From assembly GCF_030272705.1 (NCBI RefSeq), contig NZ_JARFYM010000008.1:1-64000 (forward strand): a stretch of 64,000 bases of DNA. The letters are read 5' to 3'. This stretch comes from Rhizobium mayense (GTDB taxonomy: Bacteria > Pseudomonadota > Alphaproteobacteria > Rhizobiales > Rhizobiaceae). Each line of letters starts with the position of its first letter. Position 1 is the stretch's first letter. Positions 36,057 to 44,564 of the stretch are shown here, one piece after another. Under the pieces are notes generated by a model. It was given only the letters and a program-made list of their open reading frames with translations. It was not told where the DNA came from and did not search any database. The translations under genes and the position numbers were made by a program.

Positions 36057-36962
36057 TTATTTGCAATTTCTGGCAGGCGCAAGTTTCTCAATCACGTCAT
36101 TTACGTCCTCCTGCCACGCGGGAAGGGGCAACGAAAAACGACCCATGAGTTTCCCGCAATTCAACCTTGAATTTTGCGGTCGCTTCGCCGCTGTCGGATA
36201 TTCGGCAGTCGAGATCGGCTTGAGAGCATCGAGCTCCAGGGCAAGATTGAAGTGCCTCGCCGATGCTTCGCGGACGATATGCGCCGCATAGCCGTGCCAC
36301 GAGGTATTGCCCTGCGCGCTCAGGTGATAGGTGCCGGAAACATCCGGTACATCCGAACCGGCCACGGCCTCGACAACCCTGCGCGTGACATCCGCAATCA
36401 GTGCCGCCGAAGTCGGTGCGCCGATCTGGTCCGCGACGACATTCAACGCACTGCGCTCCTGCGCGAGACGCAGAATGGTCTTGAGGAAATTGTTGCCGTG
36501 ATGGCCAAAAACCCAGCTCGTCCGCAAGATGACATGATTTGCGCCGGCAGAGCGCACGGCCTCTTCGCCAAGCCACTTGCTTTCGCCATAGACTGACTGC
36601 GGGTTGACGGGATCGCTTTCCACATAGGGATCGGCTTTCGTGCCATCGAAGACATAGTCCGTCGAATAGTGCACGAGATAGGCGCCGTTATCGGCGGCCC
36701 AGCGCGCCAGCACGCCGGGTGCGATGGCATTGACGGCCATCGCCTGCTCCCTTTCGCTCCCGGCGCGATCGACGGCCGTATAGGCGGCGGGATTTATGAC
36801 GACACGCGGCTTATATTCCTTGAGCACCGAGAGAATGCTCCCCTCATCCGAAAGGTCCATCTCGGCACGTGTAAGGGCAATTGTTTTGCCCAGAGGCGCA
36901 AGAGAACGCTGCAATTCGAAGCCGACCTGCCCATTGGCGCCGGTGAGCAGAAGCCCGCTCAC
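36057..36962 (-). CDS. rfbD: dTDP-4-dehydrorhamnose reductase
   Basis: This 301-residue SDR enzyme performs the final NADPH-dependent reduction to dTDP-L-rhamnose. It shows [46 protein letters not shown] and [15 protein letters not shown] (YxxxK). The start is a GTG that overlaps the TGA of rfbB (GTGA at 36959-36962), which implies translational coupling. The C-terminal RLNCGKL block is also conserved. Confidence 0.95.
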   Translation of the reverse strand: MSGLLLTGANGQVGFELQRSLAPLGKTIALTRAEMDLSDEGSILSVLKEYKPRVVINPAAYTAVDRAGSEREQAMAVNAIAPGVLARWAADNGAYLVHYSTDYVFDGTKADPYVESDPVNPQSVYGESKWLGEEAVRSAGANHVILRTSWVFGHHGNNFLKTILRLAQERSALNVVADQIGAPTSAALIADVTRRVVEAVAGSDVPDVSGTYHLSAQGNTSWHGYAAHIVREASARHFNLALELDALKPISTAEYPTAAKRPQNSRLNCGKLMGRFSLPLPAWQEDVNDVIEKLAPARNCK

Positions 36963-38026
36963 GTCTGGACCTCATATAGCTTGCCGACCCATTCGCGGTA
37001 AGCGCCGCTGGTGACGTTCCCCACCCAATCCTGATTGGCCAGATACCATTCGATTGTCTTGCGAATGCCAGTCTCGAAGGTCTCTTTGGGCTTCCAGCCC
37101 AGTTCGCGTTCGAGTTTGCGGGCATCGATCGCGTAGCGGCGATCGTGACCGGGCCTGTCCTTCACGAAGGCGATCTGGTCCTTGTAGCGACCGCCGCCAG
37201 ACTTGGGCCGCAGCTCGTCGAGAATGCTGCAGATCGTATGGACCACGTCGAGATTGGGCTTCTCGTTCCAGCCGCCGACATTGTAGGTCTCCCCGACCCT
37301 GCCGGATCGAAGCACGCGTCGGATAGCGCTGCAGTGGTCCCGAACATAGAGCCAATCGCGAATCTGCTGACCGTCGCCATAGATGGGAAGGTTCTTGCCC
37401 GCCAAGGCATTCAGGATCACCAGAGGGATCAGCTTCTCCGGAAAATGGTAGGGGCCATAATTATTGCTGCAATTTGTCGTCAACACCGGCAGGCCATAAG
37501 TATGATGCCAGGCGCGCACCAGATGGTCCGACGCAGCCTTGCTCGCGGAATAGGGGCTGTTCGGCTCATATCGATTGAGCTCGGTGAACGGCGCATCATC
37601 CTGCGAAAGCGTGCCGTAGACTTCGTCCGTCGAGACGTGAAGGAAGCGAAATGTTTGTTTCTCGTCACTCGGCAAGCCGTCCCAATAACCGCTAACCGCT
37701 TCGAGCAAATTGAAGGTGCCGACGACGTTGGTCTGAATGAATTCGCCAGGTCCATGAATGGAGCGGTCGACATGGCTTTCGGCGGCGAAGTTGATCACGG
37801 CACGCGGTTTATGCGTGGCGAGTAGGTCGCTCACCAGCTCGCGGTCGCCAATATCGCCATGAACGAACACATGGCGATCATCGGCGCCCAATTCTTTGAG
37901 CGTGCCCAAATTGCCGGCATAGCTCAGCTTATCGAGATTGATCACCATTTCATCGAACTGACTGAGCCAATCGAGAACGAAATTCCCGCCGATAAACCCG
38001 GCGCCGCCAGAAACCAATATCGTCAT
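36959..38026 (-). CDS. rfbB: dTDP-glucose 4,6-dehydratase
   Basis: This 355-residue SDR-extended enzyme converts dTDP-glucose to the 4-keto-6-deoxy intermediate. It has [12 protein letters not shown] (NAD site), [23 protein letters not shown] with the catalytic Asp-Glu, and [18 protein letters not shown] (YxxxK). [19 protein letters not shown] is diagnostic of RmlB. It is the first gene of the rfbBDAC set, and the AT-rich gap upstream presumably contains the promoter. Confidence 0.97.
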   Translation of the reverse strand: MTILVSGGAGFIGGNFVLDWLSQFDEMVINLDKLSYAGNLGTLKELGADDRHVFVHGDIGDRELVSDLLATHKPRAVINFAAESHVDRSIHGPGEFIQTNVVGTFNLLEAVSGYWDGLPSDEKQTFRFLHVSTDEVYGTLSQDDAPFTELNRYEPNSPYSASKAASDHLVRAWHHTYGLPVLTTNCSNNYGPYHFPEKLIPLVILNALAGKNLPIYGDGQQIRDWLYVRDHCSAIRRVLRSGRVGETYNVGGWNEKPNLDVVHTICSILDELRPKSGGGRYKDQIAFVKDRPGHDRRYAIDARKLERELGWKPKETFETGIRKTIEWYLANQDWVGNVTSGAYREWVGKLYEVQT

Positions 38027-38366
38027 TTCGCTTCTGTTCTCACCAAGCCTAATAATACAACTTCTAATATGATAACGGCGATTAGACCGATATTACCGGG
38101 AAATATTTGACGCTGAATACCTGACTTCTACAACGTCCGCGGATATCTTGAAAAGCTTTTTCGCCACGAATTCGCTCAAAAATTGTCCAGGTATCCAGCA
38201 ATTTTGATGGGTGAAAAGATGCTTTGCCGAAAACAGCCGAATCGAAAAGCGTCCAGACGATGCCGAAGCTTTGCTTACGCTGTCGACGGCCGTCTTCGGA
38301 CATGAGCATGCGCGCGGACAGCTTATGTCTGCGAAAGGAGGGTCTGCGGATTAGGAAAGCTTAGAT
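38027..38366. other. AT-rich intergenic region upstream of rfbB
   Basis: This 340-base gap between rfbB and tRNA-Gln is visibly richer in A+T than its surroundings, especially at 38040-38170. It should contain the rfb promoter on the minus strand. A 75-codon minus frame (38082-38309) lacks a ribosome site and I do not call it. I see no clear palindrome. Confidence 0.4.
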
Positions 38367-38440
38367 TGGCTGGGAAACCTGGATTCGAACCAAGATTAAC
38401 GGAGTCAGAGTCCGCTGTTCTACCATTGAACTATTTCCCA
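38367..38440 (-). tRNA. tRNA-Gln (anticodon CTG)
   Basis: The minus strand folds as a cloverleaf. The acceptor is TGGGAAA/TTTCCCA with the U1-A72 pair typical of glutamine tRNAs, and the anticodon stem GCGGA/TCCGT encloses the loop CTCTGAC (anticodon CTG). The T-loop is TTCGAAT, and an encoded GCCA ends the 3' side at 38367. Length is 74 including CCA. Confidence 0.95.
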
Positions 38441-38608
38441 ACAGCCGCCGGACGATTAGACGCCCCCGCGGGGAAAGCAGCGCCTCTATAATGGAATTCG
38501 CCGCGGATGCAAACACTTTAACGCCAGCGAATGCGATTTTTTGGGCGACAGACAGGATAGTCCCTGAATAGCGGCGTTTCCAGCCATTATCTTAAAAACC
38601 GGCGGACC

Positions 38609-38674
38609 TCGGACGACAGCAGCTACATCACCGGCATCGAACTCTTCGTCGACGGCGGCGTCGCCCAATTCTGA
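38609..38674 (+). pseudogene. Remnant: C-terminus of a short-chain dehydrogenase
   Basis: In frame with the TGA at 38672-38674 the sequence reads SDDSSYITGIELFVDGGVAQF, the conserved C-terminal block of classical SDRs (usual form LASDDSSYITG.ELFVDGG). No matching N-terminal domain exists upstream. The preceding bases run into the tRNA-Gln 5' flank. It is a truncated leftover of a gene deleted or displaced at this tRNA locus. Confidence 0.75.
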
Positions 38675-38695
38675 TCGTCCGCCGAGTCTAATTCA

Positions 38696-39331
38696 TCACC
38701 AGCGCAGCATGCGCTTGCCGACGACATATCCGACCGCCGTCACCACCGCGATGGCGATCGGATACCAGAGCAGGACGAAGAGCGGGCTGTCGTCCGTGCA
38801 ATTGGAAGCATAGAAGGTGGCTGCAATGCCGCTGGCTGCGAGCCCGGCGACCGCACCCGCGACCCCCGGCTTTTCTGGCGCACCCTGGCGCAGAGCGAAA
38901 AGGAAACAGGCAAGCGGGCCGATCGACAGCAGCGGGATGAAGGTCAGGCAGAAGCGGGCATTGTGCCCGATCATGCGCGCACCCCAGCTATCGGTCGGCA
39001 TGACCATCAGCTCGACAAGCGCGGCAGCGGCCAGCAGCAGCGGCGCGGCGAGCAGCATCCAGCCCCAGAGACGCAGCGATACGCCTGGGCGACCGATGCG
39101 GAAGACAACGGCACCGGCGGTGACGGCCAGCGCAATGGTGACGACGAATTTGAACGGGAAGCGGACCGTTTCCATAGCGGTGCCGATATCGGCGCGAAAG
39201 CCGATCGCCGTAAAAAAGATCGCCCCGCTGATGAGTATGCCGACGACGACCGCCAGCGACAGTGTCTGCCCGATCCGCGAGCGGACCGGCGCATCCTGCG
39301 CCAGAAGGTTGATAAGGTCATCGGTTTTCAC
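38696..39331 (-). CDS. nrsF: NrsF-type membrane anti-sigma factor (DUF1109)
   Basis: This 211-residue inner-membrane protein has about six hydrophobic segments and a short cytoplasmic N-terminus (VKTDDLINLLAQDAPV), as in NrsF/DUF1109 proteins that hold an ECF sigma factor at the membrane. Cysteines are present in HNARFCLTF, LACFLF and ASNCTDDS, which fits the family's proposed redox or metal sensing. I chose the GTG at 39331 because GGAG precedes it by eight bases; it overlaps the sigma gene by 14 bases. It should inhibit the sigma factor encoded just upstream. Confidence 0.88.
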   Translation of the reverse strand: MKTDDLINLLAQDAPVRSRIGQTLSLAVVVGILISGAIFFTAIGFRADIGTAMETVRFPFKFVVTIALAVTAGAVVFRIGRPGVSLRLWGWMLLAAPLLLAAAALVELMVMPTDSWGARMIGHNARFCLTFIPLLSIGPLACFLFALRQGAPEKPGVAGAVAGLAASGIAATFYASNCTDDSPLFVLLWYPIAIAVVTAVGYVVGKRMLRW

Positions 39332-39884
39332 TTGTCTCACTCCGATATAAGGCGCCAAGCGCCTTCAATGCGCGATGCAGGGCCACGCGCACCGCACCCT
39401 CCGTCATCTTCAGCCGGTCGGCCGTCTCACGCACGCTGGTTCCTTCGACGGAAATAGAACGTACGATGGTTCGCTGCGGATCTCTCAATTGTTCCAACAT
39501 ATGATCGACATCGAGACGATCCAAGGCATCCGTCTGCGCTTCCGCCTCCAATATATCGATGACATCATCGATCGGCACGCTCACATGCCGCCCGCGCCGC
39601 CTCAGGCTGTCGATCAGCTTGTTGCGCACGATGGTCGAAATCCACGGACCGATGGGACGGGATATGTCCCAGGTTCCGCGTTTGAGATGCATCGTCAGCA
39701 ATACTTCCTGGACCACGTCCTCGGCCTCGCTTGCCGGCGCGCCGTACTGATCGCAACGCCGGCGCGCCATGGCGCGCAAATGCGGAGTGACGGTGGAAAG
39801 GAAGCGATGATAGGCCTGCGCATCGCCATCGACGGCGGCTCGCATCAAGACTGCCCATTCCTCTTCGCGCGCCGAATAATTCAC
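39318..39884 (-). CDS. ECF RNA polymerase sigma factor (SigF-like)
   Basis: This 188-residue ECF sigma factor has region 2 at about 25-100 (DVVQEVLLTMHLKRGTWDISRPIGPWISTIVRNKLIDSLRRR) and region 4 at about 125-180 (LRDPQRTIVRSISVEGTSVRETADRLKMTEGAVRVALHRALKAL). The partner NrsF-type gene overlaps its end, an arrangement known from Caulobacter SigF, which responds to oxidative and heavy-metal stress. The start is a GTG with AGGAGG nine bases upstream. The regulon cannot be read from the window. Confidence 0.92.
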   Translation of the reverse strand: MNYSAREEEWAVLMRAAVDGDAQAYHRFLSTVTPHLRAMARRRCDQYGAPASEAEDVVQEVLLTMHLKRGTWDISRPIGPWISTIVRNKLIDSLRRRGRHVSVPIDDVIDILEAEAQTDALDRLDVDHMLEQLRDPQRTIVRSISVEGTSVRETADRLKMTEGAVRVALHRALKALGALYRSETSENR

Positions 39885-40002
39885 TCGACACTTCCTCCTA
39901 CGCGCGACAGCACGATTTCGTTACCGGCAAAGGTCCCTCTTTTTTTCAGAAGCTTTCCCCCCGCTGCCACACTGAACGTATAAACCGGACCACTGGCGGC
40001 CA

Positions 40003-40602
40003 TCAATGCGCGACGCTCCCCGGATCAAGCAGCACAAAGGCGGGACGAATGAGCCCTTCCAGAAGGGGCCTTTCCGGCCGGGTGCGCGCCAGGACGCGGA
40101 TACCGAGCAGCATGCCGAGCAACATCCGAGCCAGGTCGTCGGCGGACTGTCCGTTGCTGATAGTGCCGTCTCGCTGGCCTGCTTCTACAGAGCGGCGGAA
40201 GAAGGCCTCTACCTGAACAAGGACATTGGCAACCGTCCGCTGAAATTCCGGATCGTGCGGCGCGACCTCCAGCGCCGAGTTGACAAGCATGCAACCCCTG
40301 CGCTTCGCATCCTCCAGCGAACGGGCAACGATCTCGTTGAAGAAAGCCTCGATCGCCCGGCGCGGCGGCAGATTGCCTTCGAAGCGGCCGACGCGATCGC
40401 CGAAACTATGGTCGACATAAAAATCGAGCGCGCGTCGATAGAGAGAGCGTTTGTCGCCGAAGGTATTGTAGATGCTGGCGCTGGTCAGCCCCATGACTTC
40501 GGCGAGATCGCGGATCGAGGTTGCCTCGTAACCGCGCTCCCAAAAACGCTCGACCGCCAGCAGCAGCACGGCCTCCTCATCGAATTCCCTCGGCCGGGCC
40601 AT
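40003..40602 (-). CDS. TetR/AcrR family repressor
   Basis: This 199-residue regulator has the TetR HTH at about 10-55 (AVERFWERGYEATSIRDLAEVMGLTSASIYNTFGDKRSLYRRAL). The C-terminal ligand domain includes the GCMLVNSALEVAPHDPEF block found in the YxaF-like group. It is divergent from the monooxygenase gene at 40778, and a near-perfect 16-base palindrome lies between them, so it probably represses itself and that gene. The ligand is unknown. The ATG follows GGGAG. Confidence 0.9.
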   Translation of the reverse strand: MARPREFDEEAVLLLAVERFWERGYEATSIRDLAEVMGLTSASIYNTFGDKRSLYRRALDFYVDHSFGDRVGRFEGNLPPRRAIEAFFNEIVARSLEDAKRRGCMLVNSALEVAPHDPEFQRTVANVLVQVEAFFRRSVEAGQRDGTISNGQSADDLARMLLGMLLGIRVLARTRPERPLLEGLIRPAFVLLDPGSVAH

Positions 40603-40666
40603 GGCCCAAATCTCCCAAGAAGTTGATCCCTGCCCGAATGGCGCGGATAATGTTTCTGCCGTAATT

Positions 40667-40682
40667 TAAAACGACCGTTCTA
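40667..40682. promoter_or_regulatory. Candidate TetR operator
   Basis: The site reads TAAAACGACCGTTCTA, an inverted repeat with one mismatch. On the minus strand it is TAGAACG-GT-CGTTTTA, close to the AACG(N2)CGTT core common for AcrR/YxaF-type regulators. It lies 64 bases from the TetR start and about 95 from the monooxygenase start. Confidence 0.6.
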
Positions 40683-40777
40683 AAACGCAAGACGATGCCG
40701 GAGCCTAAGAGAAGGTGCTGCCATCTTCGCATCGAACGATCCGAAGCCGATCCGGCAATCCAAAGAGGAGACATGCC

Positions 40778-41080
40778 ATGACTAAGGTCGCGCTCTATGT
40801 CGAACTGAAAGCCAAAGCGGGCAAGGAGGAAGAGGTCGCCGCCTTCTTGAAAAGCGCCGTCGGCCTGTTGACGCAGGAACCGCAGACTGTCGCCTGGTTC
40901 GCCGTCCGTTTCGACCTCAATACCTTCGCCATCTTCGACGCCTTCGACGGCGAGGACGGCCGCCAGGCCCACCTCAACGGGCCGATCGCGGCCGCGCTGA
41001 TGGCCCGTTACGACGAATTGTTCGAAGGCCCGCTCGCCATCAAGAAGCCGGATGTCCTGGCGGACCGGCTGCCGGGCTGA
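40778..41080 (+). CDS. Antibiotic-biosynthesis-monooxygenase (ABM) domain protein
   Basis: This is a 100-residue dimeric alpha/beta-barrel protein. The N-terminal KVALYVELKAKAGKEEEVAAFLKSA and the central TVAWFAVRFDLNTFAIFDAFDGEDGRQAHL are typical of the ABM/YgiN fold, whose members oxidise quinones or other aromatics, or have no known activity. The start is the ATG at 40778 with GAGGAG upstream. The longer open frame has no ribosome site. The divergent TetR repressor suggests induction by a toxic small molecule. Confidence 0.85.
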   Translation: MTKVALYVELKAKAGKEEEVAAFLKSAVGLLTQEPQTVAWFAVRFDLNTFAIFDAFDGEDGRQAHLNGPIAAALMARYDELFEGPLAIKKPDVLADRLPG

Positions 41081-41145
41081 GCCGGCCTCCACACGCGCGA
41101 CGGCGGTACAACACTCATCACCGGTAGTTGGCCGGATGAGCAGAG

Positions 41146-41162
41146 GCCCGGCAGAGCCGGGC
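41146..41162 (-). terminator. GC hairpin after the dioxygenase gene
   Basis: The arms GCCCGGC and GCCGGGC close a 3-base loop between the convergent monooxygenase and dioxygenase genes. There is no U-tract on either strand, so it may serve both as a weak terminator. Confidence 0.4.
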
Positions 41163-41172
41163 GGATAGTCGT

Positions 41173-42129
41173 CTACCGCAGAACCGGCTCCCCATGGAAG
41201 CGGCGTTGCGATGGCTTCGAGACGCCGAAGCCAACTTCCATCATTAGCCGTGGCTTCTGCGTCGGCACGGTGCCCATGTGGAAACCGAAGGGATCCTCGA
41301 CGAAGCCGAAACCGGCTTTGCCCGTCAGCGTCACGGCGCTTCCCTTCCCGTAAAATCCGAGAACCTCCTCCTCCGGATGGCCGACAAGGAGCGTCAACTG
41401 ATGTTTCATCCGCCGCCGTCTGTGACTGCCCTTGACGAAGACATGCGGCCCGGTACCATCATCCACATCAACCAGATTGAAGAAGAACTTCAGCATCCGC
41501 CAGTCATCCAGGTCGAAATGATATCTGAACGAGGCACGGCTTAGATCGGCCTCGGAGGCCGATTTTGTCGGAAAACTCCACCAGATGCGGGTGGTGATCA
41601 CCTGAGCCTGCCCGCCGAGATAGTGCCTGGCGACGTCCGCAAGCAAAGGGTCGCGCTGGACCGCAAGGACCGAGGCACAATCGAGCGAACGTTCGAAAAA
41701 ATGCCCGCTGAGCAGAGGCCGCCCAAATCTCGCTTCAGCATCCGCGTGTTCGGACGCAATGAATTCTAGCTTCCTGCTGAAATTGCCGAAGCAGCCTGTG
41801 GACCCTGCAAACCCGGCAATTTCCTGATGAATGTTTTCGGGCAGCATCAAGCCGGGAAAAACCCCATCCGTCCGGAGCGCGTTGACGACCGAATTGCACT
41901 CAATCCCTGAGAACATCGATTCGCCGGGCTCCGGACGCGCCACAGGGCGCCTGGTCGCCAACCAGTGGATGCGCCGAAAGGGCATCGTCCGGGCCAGCAG
42001 GAACATAGGCAGCCAGGAAGGATTTTCTTTCACGTCTGCCAGATAGGTTGGTATGCGAACAGCCATTCGCTTAAGACGGCCGCCTTGTCGGGCGACGGAC
42101 TCCAAGTCATTTGCCGAAGGGTTTTGCAT
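41173..42129 (-). CDS. Phytanoyl-CoA dioxygenase-like Fe(II)/2-oxoglutarate enzyme
   Basis: This 318-residue protein has the facial triad of Fe(II)/2-oxoglutarate dioxygenases of the PhyH group: H204 and D206 in FRYHFDLDDW, and H284 in GFHMGTVPTQKPR with R294 positioned to bind 2-oxoglutarate. DDGTGPHVFVKGSH between them is the usual PhyH block. The substrate is unknown; members hydroxylate small molecules or fatty acyl chains. The ATG is preceded by AAGGAG. It has no obvious operon partner. Confidence 0.75.
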   Translation of the reverse strand: MQNPSANDLESVARQGGRLKRMAVRIPTYLADVKENPSWLPMFLLARTMPFRRIHWLATRRPVARPEPGESMFSGIECNSVVNALRTDGVFPGLMLPENIHQEIAGFAGSTGCFGNFSRKLEFIASEHADAEARFGRPLLSGHFFERSLDCASVLAVQRDPLLADVARHYLGGQAQVITTRIWWSFPTKSASEADLSRASFRYHFDLDDWRMLKFFFNLVDVDDGTGPHVFVKGSHRRRRMKHQLTLLVGHPEEEVLGFYGKGSAVTLTGKAGFGFVEDPFGFHMGTVPTQKPRLMMEVGFGVSKPSQRRFHGEPVLR

Positions 42130-42520
42130 AGGTCTCCTTTCCGCACGCGTACAGAATCCGCAGCGACAGACCGAGTCTTGTTGACAAACTCATTGTATCT
42201 AATCACTTAATCGGCCTGCGAGGCATCTGTTGCATCGCAGCAAATAGAAGAGTGTCTCCCATGGTCAAGACATGAAAATGGGAAATTGCGACGCAGACAC
42301 GCTCCGATTTTGCAAATGTTTTCAAGATCTCTCGGATCAGTTGTCAATAATATCCGGCGCGCCGACGCGTCTTCGGCATAGCTTATTTGCCATTGCTTAG
42401 GGGAAGTTCGCTACAAATCATTAGCAATAATCGGATGACCGGCTGAGGCCGCCAATCTACAGTCACAATCCTGTTCCGATCATTGGCTAGACGAACGAGC
42501 ACCAGCAAAAGGGGCGACAT
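42130..42520. other. Divergent intergenic region
   Basis: This 391-base gap separates the divergent dioxygenase and DUF1003 genes and should contain both promoters. It is A+T-richer near 42170-42230 and 42300-42440. I see no gene and no strong palindrome. Confidence 0.4.
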
Positions 42521-43438
42521 ATGGCAGAGACGAAGACCTTTGATCCGGCCGAAGGAATAGTCGACTTTGACGCGGGCGAAGGCGAGGCAGCGACCGTGGA
42601 GATGGACGACTATACCAAAAGCCTTGCCCAGGCTAAGGCCAAGTCCGTCAAACTCGTCGATGCCATTACCGGCGCAACGCTCAAAAAGAAGGATGCGGTG
42701 CATTTCGACGACCTGCGCCCATCGCTCGCAGAGTTCGTGCGCCAGAAACATCCGGGCATTCGCTCCGACGACTACATCAGCCGCAAGGGGATGGACGACT
42801 ATCGCGCCCAATATATCGCCGAATTGTTGACACACGAGCGCGGCGAGCTTTCGAACCTAGAGGATGAGGTCGTCGAAAGCCTGAAGACGCACGATACCCT
42901 GGCCGAGAACATCGAGGAGGACTACGAAGATCGTCGCTCCATCGGGGACCGCATGGCCGATATGGTCGCGTCTTTCGGCGGCAGCTGGACCTTCATCATC
43001 TCGTTCTGCTTGTTCCTGACAGTATGGATGGGCATCAATCTTGCCATGGGCGAAGGCAAGGCCTTCGACGTCTATCCGTTCATCCTGCTGAATCTGATCC
43101 TTTCGACGATCGCCGCCCTGCAGGCGCCCATCATCATGATGAGCCAGCGCCGGCAGGAAGCGAAGGACCGGCTGCGCGCCCTCAACGACTATAAGGTCAA
43201 CCTGAAAGCCGAATTGGAAATCCGCCACCTCCACGAAAAGGTCGACCATCTCCTCAATCGCCAATGGGAGCGGCTGACGGAAATTCAGCAAATTCAGATC
43301 GAGATGATGCTGGAGCAAGCCAAGGCGGCCACGCGCGCGCTGAAGGCCAGCAAAGCATCGAAGGCAAAGACCAATGCCTTGAAGAGCCTCTTCGGCGGGA
43401 AGCCCAAGCCAGAAGAGACGGACGATTCGACGGAGTAG
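42521..43438 (+). CDS. DUF1003 membrane protein
   Basis: This 305-residue protein has a long charged N-terminal region, then the DUF1003 core: RSIGDRMADMVASFGGSWTFIISFCLFLTVWMGINL, FDVYPFILLNLILSTIAALQAPIIMMSQRRQEAKDR and a C-terminal coiled-coil stretch (AELEIRHLHEKVDHLLNRQWERLTEIQQIQIEMM). Two membrane helices are clear at about 158-176 and 188-210. The tail is lysine/alanine-rich and probably disordered. Its role is unknown. The ATG follows AGGGG at good spacing. Confidence 0.88.
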   Translation: MAETKTFDPAEGIVDFDAGEGEAATVEMDDYTKSLAQAKAKSVKLVDAITGATLKKKDAVHFDDLRPSLAEFVRQKHPGIRSDDYISRKGMDDYRAQYIAELLTHERGELSNLEDEVVESLKTHDTLAENIEEDYEDRRSIGDRMADMVASFGGSWTFIISFCLFLTVWMGINLAMGEGKAFDVYPFILLNLILSTIAALQAPIIMMSQRRQEAKDRLRALNDYKVNLKAELEIRHLHEKVDHLLNRQWERLTEIQQIQIEMMLEQAKAATRALKASKASKAKTNALKSLFGGKPKPEETDDSTE

Positions 43439-43578
43439 GGTCTAGCGGCCGCCATCGGCGCGGCGCACGGCTTCGGCCGAGCCCATATCTCGGCAGATCT
43501 ACGAACGGTGCGGACCGTTGTCGCTGCCAGTCTGCCCGATTGCGTAAAAGCGTCCGATTTCAAGCAATGTGAGCGGCG

Positions 43579-43857
43579 TCACGGACGAATGGCCATTCGC
43601 GCTCCTGCGGACGTGGGCCCGATCGACGATAAGCCGGAAGCCCGCCGGCAGCATGATCGAACATCGCCCGTACCATATTTTTTGTGATAGCCGTTATAGT
43701 CACACGACGCAGCGTCCCCTCTGCCGGGCAGCAACAGGGCATCTTGTGCGATCTGGGCCGCGGGTATTATCGACGACGACACATGTATAACGTTTTCCGC
43801 TGCGCCTGCGGCCACACCACTCCAAATTAAGACGAGAAAACACACGAACGCTCTCAT
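43579..43857 (-). CDS. Small secreted cysteine-containing protein
   Basis: The frame encodes 92 residues starting with a clear signal peptide (MRAFVCFLVLIWSGVAAGAA) and an ATG preceded by GGGAGGGAG. The mature part has CDYNGYHKKYG and two adjacent cysteines near 70. I recognise no family. The last 25 residues look low in hydrophobicity and may reflect a shifted frame, so the true C-terminus is uncertain. Confidence 0.55.
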   Translation of the reverse strand: MRAFVCFLVLIWSGVAAGAAENVIHVSSSIIPAAQIAQDALLLPGRGDAASCDYNGYHKKYGTGDVRSCCRRASGLSSIGPTSAGARMAIRP

Positions 43858-44564
43858 GTCTCCCTCCCTTATGTTAGGGAAGCAACAATGAACCTTAAGT
43901 TGTTTATCGTCAATTAAGCACTCTTAAAGTAGCTAGAATGGGTGATGCCGGCGCTTGGCGAAGAGTCAAGAATTAGCTTACGCGGATACTTATGGAGACC
44001 TCTCTCCATGCCAATTCAACATGTCGTTGCGCATTGCGCTGCGAATGACGCGATGATGGAAAAGCGTCCTAAATGACCGGCAGCAGCAATCTTCGTCGAA
44101 ACCGCAGCAAGCTTCACATCAATTGATTGCGGTCAGTTGATCCCCGGCGTCCGAGCGTAACCCGCCGCCTTTGCACGGTGCGTGGCGCCTTTGCGCCCTA
44201 CGAACTCATCCGCGATCGCGCCACCAATCCGCAGAAACTGGCACTTTCGATGATATGGCTGTGGGCACGAGCGCGTAGCGCAAGGGTTCACCAAGTCGGC
44301 GCGCGGGACTCGCCTGTGAAGAAAGTTGTCGCGGTCAACACCCGCTAAAAATGTGCACCGCAACAAAAAACGGAAACTACATCGCAGCGCGTCAAAAACT
44401 CGCCCCTTTTTCGTCTTAACGCCGGACCGGCGGCAACATCAGCTGCTTGACCTAATCCATTTCGGAACCATTTGAGACGACTGCGTTCGAATTCTTGACC
44501 ATGCACAACTGCCTCGGCGCAAACCAGACGGAGTTGCAACATCGCTAGCGAATCGAATGAAGGC
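43858..44564. other. Long intergenic region without a supported gene
   Basis: This 707-base gap lies between the small secreted protein and the flippase gene. Frames at 44127-44348 (plus) and 44133-44366 (minus) have no ribosome sites or family features. The segment has mixed composition and no long palindrome. It could hold regulatory RNA or decayed coding DNA, but I cannot show either. Confidence 0.4.

Noticed and set aside
39885..40002. Autoregulatory ECF promoter (GTAACG-N16-CGTA) before the sigma gene
   Set aside because: The -10 element would place the transcript start inside the ribosome binding site, so the match is probably fortuitous.
44127..44366. Overlapping short frames on both strands
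   Set aside because: Neither has a ribosome site or a recognisable protein pattern, and they exclude each other.
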